Positions 1 to 9,209 of a DNA stretch of 19,284 bases are shown here, one piece after another; positions within the stretch are counted from its first letter, which is position 1; each line of letters starts with the position of its first letter. The DNA comes from Melaminivora alkalimesophila (GTDB lineage: Bacteria; Pseudomonadota; Gammaproteobacteria; Burkholderiales; Burkholderiaceae_C). The stretch spans positions 1-19,284 of the forward strand of contig NZ_ALEE01000269.1 in NCBI RefSeq assembly GCF_000282995.1, in the 5' to 3' direction. Under the pieces are notes generated by a model, which saw nothing but the letters and a program-made list of their open reading frames with translations, had not been told where the DNA came from and ran no database searches. The translations under genes were made by a program, and so were the position numbers.

Positions 1-21
1 CAACCGCCGGGCCGCCGGGCC

Positions 22-555
22 TCAGAACGGGATGTCGTCTTCCAGCTCGTCGAAGCCCGACGAGGAAGCGGGCGGGCGCTGCGCCGGGGCGGGCGCTGCG
101 GCCGGGCGGCTCGCCGCCGCCGGGGCGCGCGCCGCAGCAGGGGCGCGGCGCGGGCTGCTGTCGAAGCCGTCGTCGAACTGGTCGCCGCCCTGGCTGCCGC
201 CACCGCCGCCGCCCATGCCCTGGCGGCCTCCCAGCATCTGCATGGTGTCGGCGCGGATCTCCGTGGTGTAGCGCTCCTGGCCGGACTGGTCGGTCCACTT
301 GCGCGTGCGCAGCGAGCCTTCCACGTAGACCTGCGAGCCCTTCTTCAGGTACTGGCCCACGATCTCGGCCAGCCGGCCGTGGAACACCACGCTGTGCCAC
401 TCCGTGGCTTCCTTGTTCTCGCCGGTGTTCTTGTCGCGCCAGCGGTCGGTGGTGGCGATGCGCACGTTCGCCACCTGGTCGCCGCTCGGGAAAGTGCGCA
501 TTTCCGGGTCACGGCCCAGGTTGCCGACGAGGATGACTTTGTTGACGGATGCCAT
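22..555 (-). CDS. ssb: Single-stranded DNA-binding protein SSB
   Basis: SSB binds and protects single-stranded DNA in replication, recombination and repair, and recruits partner proteins through its C-terminal tip. The 177-residue product starts [18 protein letters not shown], the classic N-terminal strand of the bacterial SSB OB fold. The fold runs to about residue 107 and includes the conserved [15 protein letters not shown] and [11 protein letters not shown] segments. A flexible linker rich in Gly, Pro and Ala follows (about 110-165). The protein ends in the acidic tip DDIPF, the peptide that docks SSB-interacting proteins. Length is typical of the family (about 165-180). The gene lies downstream of the MFS transporter on the same strand, with a 156-base gap. 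Confidence 0.98.
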   Translation of the reverse strand: MASVNKVILVGNLGRDPEMRTFPSGDQVANVRIATTDRWRDKNTGENKEATEWHSVVFHGRLAEIVGQYLKKGSQVYVEGSLRTRKWTDQSGQERYTTEIRADTMQMLGGRQGMGGGGGGSQGGDQFDDGFDSSPRRAPAAARAPAAASRPAAAPAPAQRPPASSSGFDELEDDIPF

Positions 556-656
556 GGGAAAGACTTTCTTTCAAGTTGAGGACAGCCCGGATGACCAAGC
601 AAAAGACCCGGGCCAGATAGGTCGGGAAGCGCCGCGGGCGGCAGCTTCCCGGGCGC

Positions 657-686
657 AGCATACGGCCTTGTGGCAAGTCCGCGCAA
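657..686 (-). promoter_or_regulatory. Weak candidate promoter for ssb
   Basis: On the minus strand, TTGCGC (686-681) and TATGCT (662-657) are separated by 18 bases and lie about 100 bases upstream of the ssb start codon. This is a moderate match to a sigma-70 promoter. It sits in the 156-base gap after the MFS gene, where a separate ssb promoter would be expected. The same gap holds an 8-bp GC-rich inverted repeat (623-630 with 644-651) without a T-run. The call is by eye only. Confidence 0.25.
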
Positions 687-711
687 GCGGCAGTGCAACA
701 AGGGGATTTTT

Positions 712-1893
712 CTAGGAACGGGCCGCGCGCTCCACCGGCCGAAGCGGCCAGGTGATGGCCAGCCACGCCGCCGCCAGCAGCGCCGTGGCGGCGAACAGCC
801 CCGGCGCGCCGGCCCACTTGGCAAGCGCCCCGCCGAGCGCCCCACCGGCGAACAATCCTAGCGATTGCAGCGTGTTGTACGCCCCCAGCGCCGCGCCGCG
901 CAGATTGTCCGGCGCCATGCGCGAGACCAGGCTGGGCTGCGTGGCCTCCAGCATGTTGAAGCCGCAAAAGAACACGAACAGCAACCCGCCCAACAGCAGC
1001 AGCGAAGGCTGCGCGCCCGCCACCGTCAGCAGCGCCAGCGCCGCCTGCACCGCCAGCACCAGCCCGATCGACAGCAGCAGCGCCGCGCGCAGGCGTCCGC
1101 GCCGCTCCATGGCGAACAGCCCGCCCATGGCCAGCACCGACAGCACCAGCGCCGGCAGATAGACCTGCCAGTGCGCGTCCTTGGCCAGCCCGCCCTGCAC
1201 CAGCAGGGCCGGCACCGCCACCCACATCGCCATCTGTACCGTGTGCAGTGCGAACACCCCGGCATTGAGCCGCAGCAGGTCCGCGTGGCGCCACACCGCC
1301 GACAGTGGCGCGCGCGGCGCATCCGGCCGGCGTGCCGGCTCGGGCGGCGTCATCCACAGCACCAGCGCGATGCCGGCCAGCGCCAGCGCGCAGGTCAGCC
1401 CGAACAGCCCCGGCAACCCGACCCACGCCGTCAGCGGCGGCGCCGCCACCAGCGCAATCGCGAACATCAGGCCGATGCTGATCCCCACCAGCGCCATCGC
1501 CTTGGTGCGCACCACCTCGCGCGTCTGGTCGGCCAAGAGCGCCGTCACCGCCGCCGACACCGCGCCCGCGCCCTGCAGCGCCCGGCCCCACAGCAATCCC
1601 ATGACCGAATCCGCCAGCGCCGCGACCAGGCTGCCCGCCGCGAACACCAGCAGGCCCAGCACGATCACCCGCTTGCGCCCGAAGCGGTCCGACGCCAGCC
1701 CCACCGGCAGCTGCAGGAAGGCCTGCGTCAGCCCGTAGATGCCCATCGCCAGGCCGACCAGCGCCGGATCGTCGCCGCCCGGGTACTTGCGCGCCTCCAA
1801 CATGAACACCGGCAGCACCAGGAACAGCCCCAGCATCCGCAGCGCGAAGATCAGCGCCAGGCTGACGCTCGCGCGCCGCTCGTCGCGCGTCAT
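712..1893 (-). CDS. MFS transporter, YajR-like (substrate unknown)
   Basis: A 12-helix inner-membrane transporter of the major facilitator superfamily. The first half resembles E. coli YajR closely: ERRASVSLALIFALRMLG at the N terminus, GIYGLTQAFLQLPVGL, the motif-A loop SDRFGRKRV, and GRALQGAGAVSAAVTALLAD followed by TREVVRTKAMA. It lacks the extra C-terminal soluble domain of YajR. I place the start at the ATG at 1893 because similarity to YajR begins there. The frame stays open to a TTG at 1962, which would add 23 low-complexity Ala/Pro residues (416 in total). Neither start has a clear ribosome-binding site. The gene follows argC on the same strand and precedes ssb. The substrate cannot be read from the sequence; drug or metabolite efflux is the usual guess. 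Confidence 0.85.
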   Translation of the reverse strand: MTRDERRASVSLALIFALRMLGLFLVLPVFMLEARKYPGGDDPALVGLAMGIYGLTQAFLQLPVGLASDRFGRKRVIVLGLLVFAAGSLVAALADSVMGLLWGRALQGAGAVSAAVTALLADQTREVVRTKAMALVGISIGLMFAIALVAAPPLTAWVGLPGLFGLTCALALAGIALVLWMTPPEPARRPDAPRAPLSAVWRHADLLRLNAGVFALHTVQMAMWVAVPALLVQGGLAKDAHWQVYLPALVLSVLAMGGLFAMERRGRLRAALLLSIGLVLAVQAALALLTVAGAQPSLLLLGGLLFVFFCGFNMLEATQPSLVSRMAPDNLRGAALGAYNTLQSLGLFAGGALGGALAKWAGAPGLFAATALLAAAWLAITWPLRPVERAARS

Positions 1894-1988
1894 GCGGGTG
1901 GCGGGAGCGGGGGCGGCAGCGGCGTTGGCGGAAAGGGTCTTGGGCGGCACGGAAGAAGGCAAGAGGATTCAGGAAGGAGGTCGGCAGC

Positions 1989-2003
1989 GGGGCATTTTGC
2001 CCC
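1989..2003 (-). other. Small hairpin between argC and the MFS gene
   Basis: GGGGC and GCCCC form a perfect 5-bp stem around a 5-base A/T loop just past the argC stop codon. On the minus strand no T-run follows, so it is not a convincing intrinsic terminator. It may stabilise the argC mRNA end or merely attenuate transcription into the transporter gene. Confidence 0.3.
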
Positions 2004-2009
2004 TTGGCC

Positions 2010-2954
2010 CTACAGCCCCAGCATCAGCCGCAGGTTCTGCACCGCCGCCCCGCTCGCGCCCTTGCCCAGGTTATCGAGGCGCGCCACCAGCACCGCATGG
2101 CGATGGTCCTCGTTGGGAAACACGCGCAGCTCCAGCTGGTTGGTGTCGTTCAGCGCCACGGCGTCGAGCTTGCCGTCCTCCGTGGGCGGCAGGACGCGCA
2201 CCCACTGCTCGGGCGTGTTGCTTGCCGCGTAGTGCGCCGCCAGCGCGTCGTGCAGATCGCTCGCCTTCGGCTTGCCCGGCAGCAGGTCCAGGTGCAGCGG
2301 CAGCTGCACCAGCATCCCCTGGCGGAAATTGCCCACCGACGGAATGAAGATCGGCCGGCGCTGCAGCCCCGTGTATTTCATGATCTCCGGCAGGTGCTTG
2401 TGCGACAGCCCGAGCGCATACAGCTCGAACGGCGCCGCCCGGCCATCCTCGTAGGCCTCGATCATCGCCCGCCCGCCGCCGGAGTAGCCGCTCACCGACG
2501 GCAGCGCGAGCGGATGGTCCGCCGGCACCAGCCCGGCATCGACCAGCGGGCGCAGCAGCGCGATGGCGCCGGTGGAATAGCAGCCCGGGTTGGACACCCG
2601 CTCGGCCGAGCGCACCTGTTGCGCCTGGCCGGCGCACAGCTCCGGAAAGCCGAACACCCAGCCCGGCGCCGTGCGGTGCGCCGTCGAGGCATCGACGATC
2701 TTGATCGGCCGGCCCGTCTCGGCCGTCACGGCATCGACCAGCGCCACGCTCTCGCGTGCCGCGTCGTCGTGCAGGCACAGTACCACCAGATCCACGCTGG
2801 CCAGCAGCTCGCGCTTGGCGCCCGCGTCCTTGCGCAGCTCGGGCGCGATGCTCACCAGCTCCACCTGCGGCATGGACTGCAGGCGCTCGCGGATCTGCAG
2901 GCCGGTAGTGCCTGCCTCGCCATCGATGAAGACCTTGAAGACCGGGGTGGACAT
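2010..2954 (-). CDS. argC: N-acetyl-gamma-glutamyl-phosphate reductase (ArgC, type 2)
   Basis: ArgC catalyses the NADPH-dependent reduction of N-acetyl-glutamyl-phosphate to N-acetylglutamate semialdehyde, the third step of arginine biosynthesis, in the cytosol. The 314-residue length and the start [20 protein letters not shown] match the shorter type 2 ArgC family (about 310 residues) rather than the 330-350-residue type 1 form. The nucleotide-binding region includes [15 protein letters not shown] at residues 11-25. The catalytic cysteine is Cys125 in [10 protein letters not shown]. Other conserved segments are DASTAHR (88-94) and [15 protein letters not shown]. The gene is divergent from sucC, with 220 bases between the starts. 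No other arginine gene is present. Confidence 0.96.
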   Translation of the reverse strand: MSTPVFKVFIDGEAGTTGLQIRERLQSMPQVELVSIAPELRKDAGAKRELLASVDLVVLCLHDDAARESVALVDAVTAETGRPIKIVDASTAHRTAPGWVFGFPELCAGQAQQVRSAERVSNPGCYSTGAIALLRPLVDAGLVPADHPLALPSVSGYSGGGRAMIEAYEDGRAAPFELYALGLSHKHLPEIMKYTGLQRRPIFIPSVGNFRQGMLVQLPLHLDLLPGKPKASDLHDALAAHYAASNTPEQWVRVLPPTEDGKLDAVALNDTNQLELRVFPNEDHRHAVLVARLDNLGKGASGAAVQNLRLMLGL

Positions 2955-3054
2955 GGGCTGCTCCTGGGGTGGGTGGGAAGGGTGTGCGGCGCGCCGGCGC
3001 CCCTGCTGTCAAGCTGGGGTAAGTTCGCGCCAGCACAATGGTGCGTTGCAGCAT

Positions 3055-3062
3055 GATACAGT
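3055..3062 (+). promoter_or_regulatory. Candidate extended -10 upstream of sucC
   Basis: TGATACAGT-like sequence (TG at 3054-3055, TACAGT at 3057-3062) resembles an extended -10 element about 115 bases before the sucC start. No good -35 is visible, which is common for extended -10 promoters. It is the only plausible plus-strand promoter I saw in the 220-base argC-sucC divergent region. This is tentative. Confidence 0.25.
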
Positions 3063-3174
3063 CGCCGGCTGCCTGTCCCGAGCCTGCGGTCCGACTGCGT
3101 CCGGTTGTCGTCTTCTCATGCCGCTTGTCGCGCACGGGTCACCGATCACCCTTCCCCTGAGAGAGACCTCACTC

Positions 3175-4335
<1,161 letters not shown>

Positions 4336-4357
4336 AGCAGGCCCGGAGAACACACCC

Positions 4358-5251
4358 ATGTCGATTTACATCAACAAAGACACGCGCGTCATCACCCAGG
4401 GCATCACGGGCAAGACGGGCCAGTTCCACACGGAAAAGTGCATCGAGTACGCCAACGGCAGGAATTGCTTCGTCGCCGGCGTGAACCCCAAGAAGGCCGG
4501 CGAGCGCATCTTCGACGTGCCGATCTACGCCTCGGTCAAGGAAGCCGCCCAGGAAACCGGCGCCACGGTGAGCGTGATCTACGTGCCCCCGGCGGGCGCG
4601 GCGGCCGCCATCTGGGAAGCCGTCGAGGCCGACCTGGACCTGGCGATCTGCATCACCGAAGGCATCCCCGTGCGCGACATGCTGGAAGTGCGCAACAAGA
4701 TGCTGGCCAAGGAAGCCGCCGGCGGCAAGAAAACGCTGCTGCTCGGCCCCAACTGCCCGGGCCTGATCACGCCCGACGAGATCAAGATCGGCATCATGCC
4801 CGGCCACATCCACAAGAAGGGCCGCGTGGGCGTGGTTTCGCGCTCCGGCACGCTGACCTATGAGGCCGTGGCACAGCTGACGGAACTGGGCATCGGCCAG
4901 TCGTCGGCCGTGGGCATCGGCGGCGACCCGATCAATGGCCTGAAGCACATCGACGTCATGAAGGCCTTCAACGACGACCCCGAGACCGACGCCGTGATCA
5001 TGATCGGCGAGATCGGCGGGCCGGACGAGGCCGAGGCCGCGCGCTGGTGCAAGGACCACATGAAGAAGCCCGTGGTCGGCTTCATCGCCGGCGTCACCGC
5101 CCCTCCCGGCAAGCGCATGGGCCACGCCGGCGCGCTGATCTCCGGCGGCGAAGACACGGCCGACGCCAAGCTCGCCATCATGGAAGAGTGCGGCTTCACG
5201 GTCACGCGCAACCCGTCGGAAATGGGGCGCTTGCTCAAGGGCCTGCTTTGA
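4358..5251 (+). CDS. sucD: Succinyl-CoA synthetase subunit alpha
   Basis: The alpha subunit binds CoA and carries the phosphohistidine intermediate; it forms the enzyme with SucC. The 297-residue product opens MSIYINKDTRVITQGITGKT, the CoA-binding Rossmann start. It contains GPNCPGLITPDEIKIGIMPG and SRSGTLTYEA. The active-site histidine lies in KRMGHAGALISGGEDTA near the C terminus. The length is close to E. coli SucD (289). A GGAG-type ribosome-binding site lies in the 22-base gap after sucC, which indicates co-translation of a stoichiometric complex. An intrinsic terminator follows 45 bases after the stop. Confidence 0.98.
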   Translation: MSIYINKDTRVITQGITGKTGQFHTEKCIEYANGRNCFVAGVNPKKAGERIFDVPIYASVKEAAQETGATVSVIYVPPAGAAAAIWEAVEADLDLAICITEGIPVRDMLEVRNKMLAKEAAGGKKTLLLGPNCPGLITPDEIKIGIMPGHIHKKGRVGVVSRSGTLTYEAVAQLTELGIGQSSAVGIGGDPINGLKHIDVMKAFNDDPETDAVIMIGEIGGPDEAEAARWCKDHMKKPVVGFIAGVTAPPGKRMGHAGALISGGEDTADAKLAIMEECGFTVTRNPSEMGRLLKGLL

Positions 5252-5295
5252 TGGCGCTTCGACGCGCCTGAGCAGCGGGTGCGCCACTCCTTGAT

Positions 5296-5331
5296 AAAGA
5301 AGCCAGCGGAGCGATCCGGCTGGCTTCTTTT
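5296..5331 (+). terminator. Intrinsic terminator of sucCD
   Basis: A perfect 12-bp stem (5296-5307 with 5319-5330, AAAGAAGCCAGC and its complement) is extended by GGA/TCC around a GCGA tetraloop (5308-5317) with one bulged base. It ends in a T-run. The A-rich 5' arm and T-rich 3' arm make it potentially bidirectional, which would insulate sucCD from the mqsRA operon. Confidence 0.93.
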
Positions 5332-5401
5332 CCATCCGATCGCGGCATAGCCTGCCTCGCCCGGGATTGACACAAGACCCTTTGCCCAAGTTGCCTAAAA
5401 T

Positions 5402-5414
5402 AACCTATTAGGTT
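5402..5414 (+). promoter_or_regulatory. MqsA operator palindrome upstream of mqsR
   Basis: AACCT-ATT-AGGTT is a perfect 5-bp inverted repeat with a 3-base spacer, 8 bases before the mqsR start codon. It has the same architecture as the AACCT-N3-AGGTT operator bound by the E. coli antitoxin MqsA. A -10-like TAAAAT (5396-5401) abuts it, so antitoxin binding would plausibly block RNA polymerase. Only one full palindrome is visible here, whereas E. coli mqsRA has two. Confidence 0.85.
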
Positions 5415-5422
5415 AAAATTTC

Positions 5423-5719
5423 ATGGAAAAAGGAGTGCCCCATTGCAAGCTGTCTGCGGTCAAGGCGCTGATCGAAGCCGGGCAGGTACGGGCGACGTTT
5501 TCCGCATTGTCCGGCGGTGCCGCTTTGGGGTTGGACTTCGCCGGCATGATCGAGGTCATCAAGGCACTGACGCCACGCGATTTCTACAAGAGCATGACCA
5601 CGCACGCCGACCATCGCATCTGGCAAGACGTCTACCGCCCCAGGACGGCCGTGGGCCACGTCTACCTGAAGCTGACGGTCGTCGACGGGGTGCTGATCGT
5701 GTCCTTCAAGGAGCTGTGA
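5423..5719 (+). CDS. mqsR: MqsR mRNA interferase toxin
   Basis: MqsR is a RelE-fold ribonuclease that cleaves mRNA, mainly at GCU sites in E. coli, and drives growth arrest under stress. The 98-residue product has the same length as E. coli MqsR and matches it along its length: MEKGVPHCKLSAVKALIEAG, DFYKSMTTHADHRIWQDVYR, VYLKLTVVDGVLIVSFKEL. The family's key residues (Lys in FYK, Gln in IWQD, Tyr in VYLK) are all present, so the toxin looks intact. The toxin gene precedes the antitoxin gene, the characteristic reversed order of this system. The operator palindrome lies just upstream. Confidence 0.97.
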   Translation: MEKGVPHCKLSAVKALIEAGQVRATFSALSGGAALGLDFAGMIEVIKALTPRDFYKSMTTHADHRIWQDVYRPRTAVGHVYLKLTVVDGVLIVSFKEL

Positions 5720-5721
5720 AG

Positions 5722-6123
5722 ATGCAATGTCCTGCGTGCGGAGCGGCCGAACTGGTCTTCGGCACCCGCGACCTGCCCTACACCTACAAAGGCGAGACGA
5801 CCACCATCCCGGCCGTGGCGGGCCATGCCTGCCCGGCCTGTGGCGAGAACGTGCTCGATGTCGCCGAGTCGGCGCGCGTGAGCGCGGCCATGCTGGCCTT
5901 CAACCGCCAGGTCAACGCCAGCATCGTCGATCCCGGTTTCATCGCCCAGGTGCGCAAGAAGCTGGCGCTGGACCAGCGCGAGGCGGCCGAGATCTTCGGC
6001 GGAGGCGTCAACGCCTTCTCCCGCTACGAAAACGGCAAGACCAAACCTCCGCTGGCGCTGATTCAGTTGCTGAAAGTGCTGGACCGTCATCCCGAGCTGC
6101 TCGAAGAACTCCGCAGTGCCTAG
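5722..6123 (+). CDS. mqsA: MqsA antitoxin, zinc-binding HTH repressor
   Basis: MqsA neutralises MqsR and represses the operon. The 133-residue product (131 in E. coli) has the two-domain layout of the family. The N-terminal zinc domain has two CPxCG knuckles (MQCPACG at the start and HACPACGEN near residue 38). The C-terminal XRE-type helix-turn-helix contains FIAQVRKKLALDQREAAEIF and NAFSRYENGKTKPP. Its ATG is 2 bases after the mqsR stop, with an AAGGAG ribosome-binding site inside the mqsR end, which couples translation. An operator matching the known MqsA site lies upstream of mqsR. Confidence 0.96.
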   Translation: MQCPACGAAELVFGTRDLPYTYKGETTTIPAVAGHACPACGENVLDVAESARVSAAMLAFNRQVNASIVDPGFIAQVRKKLALDQREAAEIFGGGVNAFSRYENGKTKPPLALIQLLKVLDRHPELLEELRSA

Positions 6124-6184
6124 GCGCAGCCGCTGCCACCCACCCTCCAACCGACCGCTGCCCGCGCCTTTCCGCGCCTATTCC

Positions 6185-6964
6185 ATGGCCTCCGACCCCC
6201 CTAGCGAATTCCACGCCCTGACCGACCGCGGTCGGGTGCGCCCCGCCAACGAGGACGCCGTGGCGGTCCACCCCGCCGTGGGCCTCATGCTGCTGGCCGA
6301 TGGCATGGGCGGCTACAACGCCGGCGAGGTCGCGGCCCAGATGGCGGTGGAAGGCGTCGGCCGCGCCATGGAAACCTGGCTGCAAGGCCCCGAAGGCCAG
6401 GCCGCCACCGCCGCCGAAGCCCGCGCCCGGCTGGAAGCCTGCATCCAGGACGCGAACCAGGCCATCCTCGCCGCCGCCCGCTCGCAACCCCAATGCGCAG
6501 GCATGGGCACCACCCTGGTCGCAGGGCTGCTGCACGGCGAGCGCCTGCTTCTCGCCCACATCGGCGACTCGCGTTGCTACCGGCTGCGCGCCGGCGAATT
6601 GCAGCAGCTCACGCGCGACCACTCCTGGCTGCAGGAACAGATCGACGCCGGCGTCCTCACGCCCGTGGAAGCGGCGCTGTCCGGCCTGCGCAACCTGGTC
6701 ACGCGCGCCCTGGGCGTGGAAGAGCCCGCGCCGCTGGAAATGCAGGAATTCGACACCCAGCCGGGCGACCTGTACCTGCTGTGTTCCGACGGTCTCACGG
6801 ACCGGATGCAGCCCAAGGAAATAGCGGAACTGGCGCGCGCGCCCGTTTCCCTGGCGGACAAGGCGGAGCGGCTGGTGGCGCTCGCCAACGCCCTGGGCGG
6901 GCGCGACAACATCAGCGTCGTGCTGGCGCAGCTGCCGCCCGCGCCGGGCGAAGCCTTCCCTTGA
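6185..6964 (+). CDS. PP2C-family serine/threonine protein phosphatase
   Basis: A cytosolic, metal-dependent phosphatase of the PP2C/Stp1/PrpC type, predicted to dephosphorylate Ser/Thr residues. The PP2C motifs occur in order: RGRVRPANEDAV (15-26), LLADGMGGYNAGE with metal ligand Asp39, GMGTTLVAGLL, HIGDSRCYRLR (125-135), TRDHSWLQEQIDAGVL, LCSDGLTDRM with Asp202, and GGRDNISVVLAQL with Asp241. The length (259) equals a minimal catalytic domain, and no membrane helix or extra domain is seen. I chose the ATG at 6185 because similarity begins shortly after it. A GTG at 6116, overlapping the mqsA stop, would add a Pro/Arg-rich stretch. The gene pairs with the FHA gene 128 bases downstream; no kinase gene is in the window. 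Confidence 0.93.
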   Translation: MASDPPSEFHALTDRGRVRPANEDAVAVHPAVGLMLLADGMGGYNAGEVAAQMAVEGVGRAMETWLQGPEGQAATAAEARARLEACIQDANQAILAAARSQPQCAGMGTTLVAGLLHGERLLLAHIGDSRCYRLRAGELQQLTRDHSWLQEQIDAGVLTPVEAALSGLRNLVTRALGVEEPAPLEMQEFDTQPGDLYLLCSDGLTDRMQPKEIAELARAPVSLADKAERLVALANALGGRDNISVVLAQLPPAPGEAFP

Positions 6965-7091
6965 TGCAGCAGCAATACCCAGAATGAGGGATTGCGCCCG
7001 GATCTTGCTTTGTGTACGTTTTGTCACGAAACTGCGCGACCCGGCCGCATACTGCCTTTCGCCCAACCACAGAACGAAGACGCACTGAACC

Positions 7092-7742
7092 ATGCCACGC
7101 TTGCTAGTCACCATCGACGGCGTCGTCATCAAGGAAGTCCCCCTGGTCAACGAGTGCACCCGGGTCGGCCGCCGACCGTACAACGATGTGGTCATCGACC
7201 ACCTGGCGGTGAGCGGCGAACATGCCGTTTTTGTCACATCGCCGGACGGAAGTGTCGCCATCGAGGACCTGGGCAGCACGAATGGCACCTACGTGAACGG
7301 CCAGCGCGTCCTGGCGCGCCAAGAGCTGCACGGCGGCGACACCGTCGAGGTCGGCAAGTACAAGCTGCGCGTATTGGTGGACGAGGAGGCGCCGCAGTTC
7401 GAGCGCACCATGATCGTCAAGCCCGGGATGCTGCCGCCCGCCATGGCGCCCCGCCCGGCCCCGCCGCCCGCCGCGCCGCTCGCGGCCTCGGTGCGCATCA
7501 CCTCCGGCCCTGCCGCGGGGCGCGAGATGGCACTGACCAAGGTGGTCACGACGCTCGGCAAGCCGGGCGTGGCGGTGGCCTCGATCACCCGGCGGCACCA
7601 CGGCTTCGTGCTGGCGCACGTGGAAGGGGCGGACCTGCCGGTGCTGAACGGCACGAGCCTGAAAGGTGGGCAGACCATGCCGCTCAAGCACGGCGACCGG
7701 ATCGCGCTGGCGGGGGCAGAGATGGAGTTTCGGCAGGTGTGA
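7092..7742 (+). CDS. FHA-domain protein with a second degenerate FHA-like module
   Basis: FHA domains bind phosphothreonine peptides. The 216-residue product begins with a clear FHA domain (residues 1-95): TRVGRRPYNDVVIDHLAVSG with the phosphate-binding Gly-Arg pair at 26-27, Ser41 and His44 in VSGEHAVF, and DLGSTNGTYVNG (59-70). A Pro/Ala-rich linker (about 115-135) joins a second module (about 136-216). This has FHA-like strands (TSGPAAGREMALTKVVTTLG, ITRRHHGFVLAHVEG, HGDRIALAGAEMEFRQV) but lacks the canonical G-R and N-G binding residues. It may therefore be a scaffold rather than a phosphopeptide reader. Proximity to the PP2C gene suggests a phospho-signalling pair. The partner kinase is not visible. 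Confidence 0.9.
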   Translation: MPRLLVTIDGVVIKEVPLVNECTRVGRRPYNDVVIDHLAVSGEHAVFVTSPDGSVAIEDLGSTNGTYVNGQRVLARQELHGGDTVEVGKYKLRVLVDEEAPQFERTMIVKPGMLPPAMAPRPAPPPAAPLAASVRITSGPAAGREMALTKVVTTLGKPGVAVASITRRHHGFVLAHVEGADLPVLNGTSLKGGQTMPLKHGDRIALAGAEMEFRQV

Positions 7743-7858
7743 TGCGGCCATCCAGTTCTGCCTGAGCATCAAGCGCGCGCTCCGCCCGGCTTGGGCTACG
7801 TGCGACTCCCCAGCAAGAGACGGTGCTGCGTCGTGCCGCCGAAGTGGCACACAAGTCG

Positions 7859-7863
7859 TTGAC
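7859..7863 (+). promoter_or_regulatory. Candidate target/TAM motif (TTGAC) at the left end of the tnpB element
   Basis: TTGAC lies 15 bases before the left-end hairpin. IS200/IS605-type elements sit directly 3' of a short A/T-rich target motif, which TnpB also uses as its TAM. The position and form fit, but no empty site was available for comparison, so this is inferred. Confidence 0.4.
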
Positions 7864-7877
7864 CCGGTGCGCGACAA

Positions 7878-7899
7878 GCCTCGGCCTTCAGGCCGGGGC
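7878..7899 (+). repeat. Left-end subterminal hairpin of the tnpB element
   Basis: A 9-bp stem (with one G-T wobble) around a TTCA loop, 7878-7886 pairing with 7891-7899. Its core is shared with the right-end hairpin at 9213-9234. Such hairpins are recognised by Y1 transposases of the family. Confidence 0.7.
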
Positions 7900-7952
7900 A
7901 GGCTAGCGCGGACGGCGTAGCCGTCCTCAAACAACTGTATATTTAGCCAGCC

Positions 7953-9209
7953 ATGCAACGCCTGCAAGCCTTCAAATACGAACTGCGCCCAGACGGCCAG
8001 CAAGAGCGGCAAATGCGCCGCTTCGCTGGCTCGTGCCGCTTCGTGTTCAACAAGGCGCTGGCGTTGCACAAAGAACGCTACGAGCGGGGCCAAAAGAAGC
8101 TCGGCTACGCCGGCCTGTGCAAGCTGCTCACCGAGTGGCGGGGCAGCATGGAGACGGCTTGGCTGGCCGATGCGCCGGTTCACCCGTTGCAGCAGACGCT
8201 CAAGGATTTGGAGCGGGCATACAGCAACTTCTTCGCCAAGCGGGCGGCATTCCCGCGCTTCAAGAAAAAAGGCCAGCGGGACAGCTTTCGCTACCCCGAC
8301 GCCAAGCAGATCAAGCTCGACCAAGCGAGCAGCCGCATCTTCCTGCCCAAGCTGGGCTGGCTGCGGCTGAGGCTATCGCGCCCGGTGCTGGGCAGCCTGT
8401 GCAATGCCACCGTCAGCCTGTCCAGCGGCAAATGGTTCGTCAGCATCCAGACCGAGCGAGAGGTAGAGCCGCCCATCCCCCAGGCCAGCAGCGCCGTTGG
8501 CATAGACGTAGGGGTGGCCCGCTTCGCCACCTTCAGCGACGGCTCCTATCTGGAGCCGCTGGCGAGCTTTAAGAAGCACGAAGCCCGCTTGCGCCGCTAC
8601 CAGCGGGCCATGAGCCGCAAGACCAAATTCAGCAGCAACTGGAAGAAATCGAAAGCCAAGGTACAACGTATCCACACCCGCATTGGCAACGCCCGCCGCG
8701 ACTACCTGCACAAAGCCACGACAGCCATCAGCCAAAACCACGCGATGGTCGTCATCGAGGACTTGCAGGTGAGGAATATGTCCAAGTCAGCCAAGGGCAG
8801 CGCCGAACAGCCGGGTAACAACGTGCGGGCCAAGTCCGGCCTGAACAAAGCCATCCTCGACCAGGGCTGGTTCGAGTTCCGACGGCAGTTGGAATACAAG
8901 CTGGCCTGGAAGGGAGGAATGCTGATTGCCGTGCCGCCGCACAACACCAGCAGAACCTGCCCCGAGTGCGGCTGCGTGAGTGCGGACAACCGCAGGGCGC
9001 AAGCAGTATTTCGCTGCGTCGAATGCGGGCGCGAAGGCCACGCCGATCACATCGGCGCGATCAACATACTGGCGCGGGGACACCGCGTTGCAGCCTGTGG
9101 AGAGGACGTCAGCCGCGCAAGGCCCGCAAGGGCCAAGCGTGCAGCCTCGGTGAAGCAGGAACCCGCCGAAGCGACTCCATCCAGCCACGTGCTGGTTGGA
9201 GCGCCGTAG
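7953..9209 (+). CDS. tnpB: TnpB, RNA-guided endonuclease of an IS200/IS605-type element
   Basis: TnpB proteins are RNA-guided DNA nucleases, ancestors of Cas12, that cut target DNA next to a TAM using a guide from the element's right end. The 418-residue product has the N-terminal OrfB helix-turn-helix (residues 1-75, LQAFKYELRPDGQQERQMRR). The RuvC catalytic triad is intact: Asp185 in VGIDVGVARF, Glu269 in VVIEDLQVRNM and Asp365 in GHADHIGAINILARG. A zinc knuckle lies between them (Cys336, Cys339, Cys355, Cys358). The basic tail after residue 376 is poorly conserved as protein and probably overlaps the guide RNA scaffold. An AT-rich -10-like TATATT (7938-7943) lies just upstream. The gene looks full-length and active. 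Confidence 0.95.
   Translation: MQRLQAFKYELRPDGQQERQMRRFAGSCRFVFNKALALHKERYERGQKKLGYAGLCKLLTEWRGSMETAWLADAPVHPLQQTLKDLERAYSNFFAKRAAFPRFKKKGQRDSFRYPDAKQIKLDQASSRIFLPKLGWLRLRLSRPVLGSLCNATVSLSSGKWFVSIQTEREVEPPIPQASSAVGIDVGVARFATFSDGSYLEPLASFKKHEARLRRYQRAMSRKTKFSSNWKKSKAKVQRIHTRIGNARRDYLHKATTAISQNHAMVVIEDLQVRNMSKSAKGSAEQPGNNVRAKSGLNKAILDQGWFEFRRQLEYKLAWKGGMLIAVPPHNTSRTCPECGCVSADNRRAQAVFRCVECGREGHADHIGAINILARGHRVAACGEDVSRARPARAKRAASVKQEPAEATPSSHVLVGAP

Noticed and set aside
865..2232. Long plus-strand open frame opposite the MFS and argC genes
   Set aside because: Its product is rich in Arg, His and Gln, the usual result of reading GC-rich genes in the wrong strand, and it is opposite clear real genes.
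2590..3174. In-frame upstream extension of sucC
   Set aside because: The SucC family N terminus ([10 protein letters not shown]) begins at 3175. The extension lies over argC on the other strand and has no family similarity.
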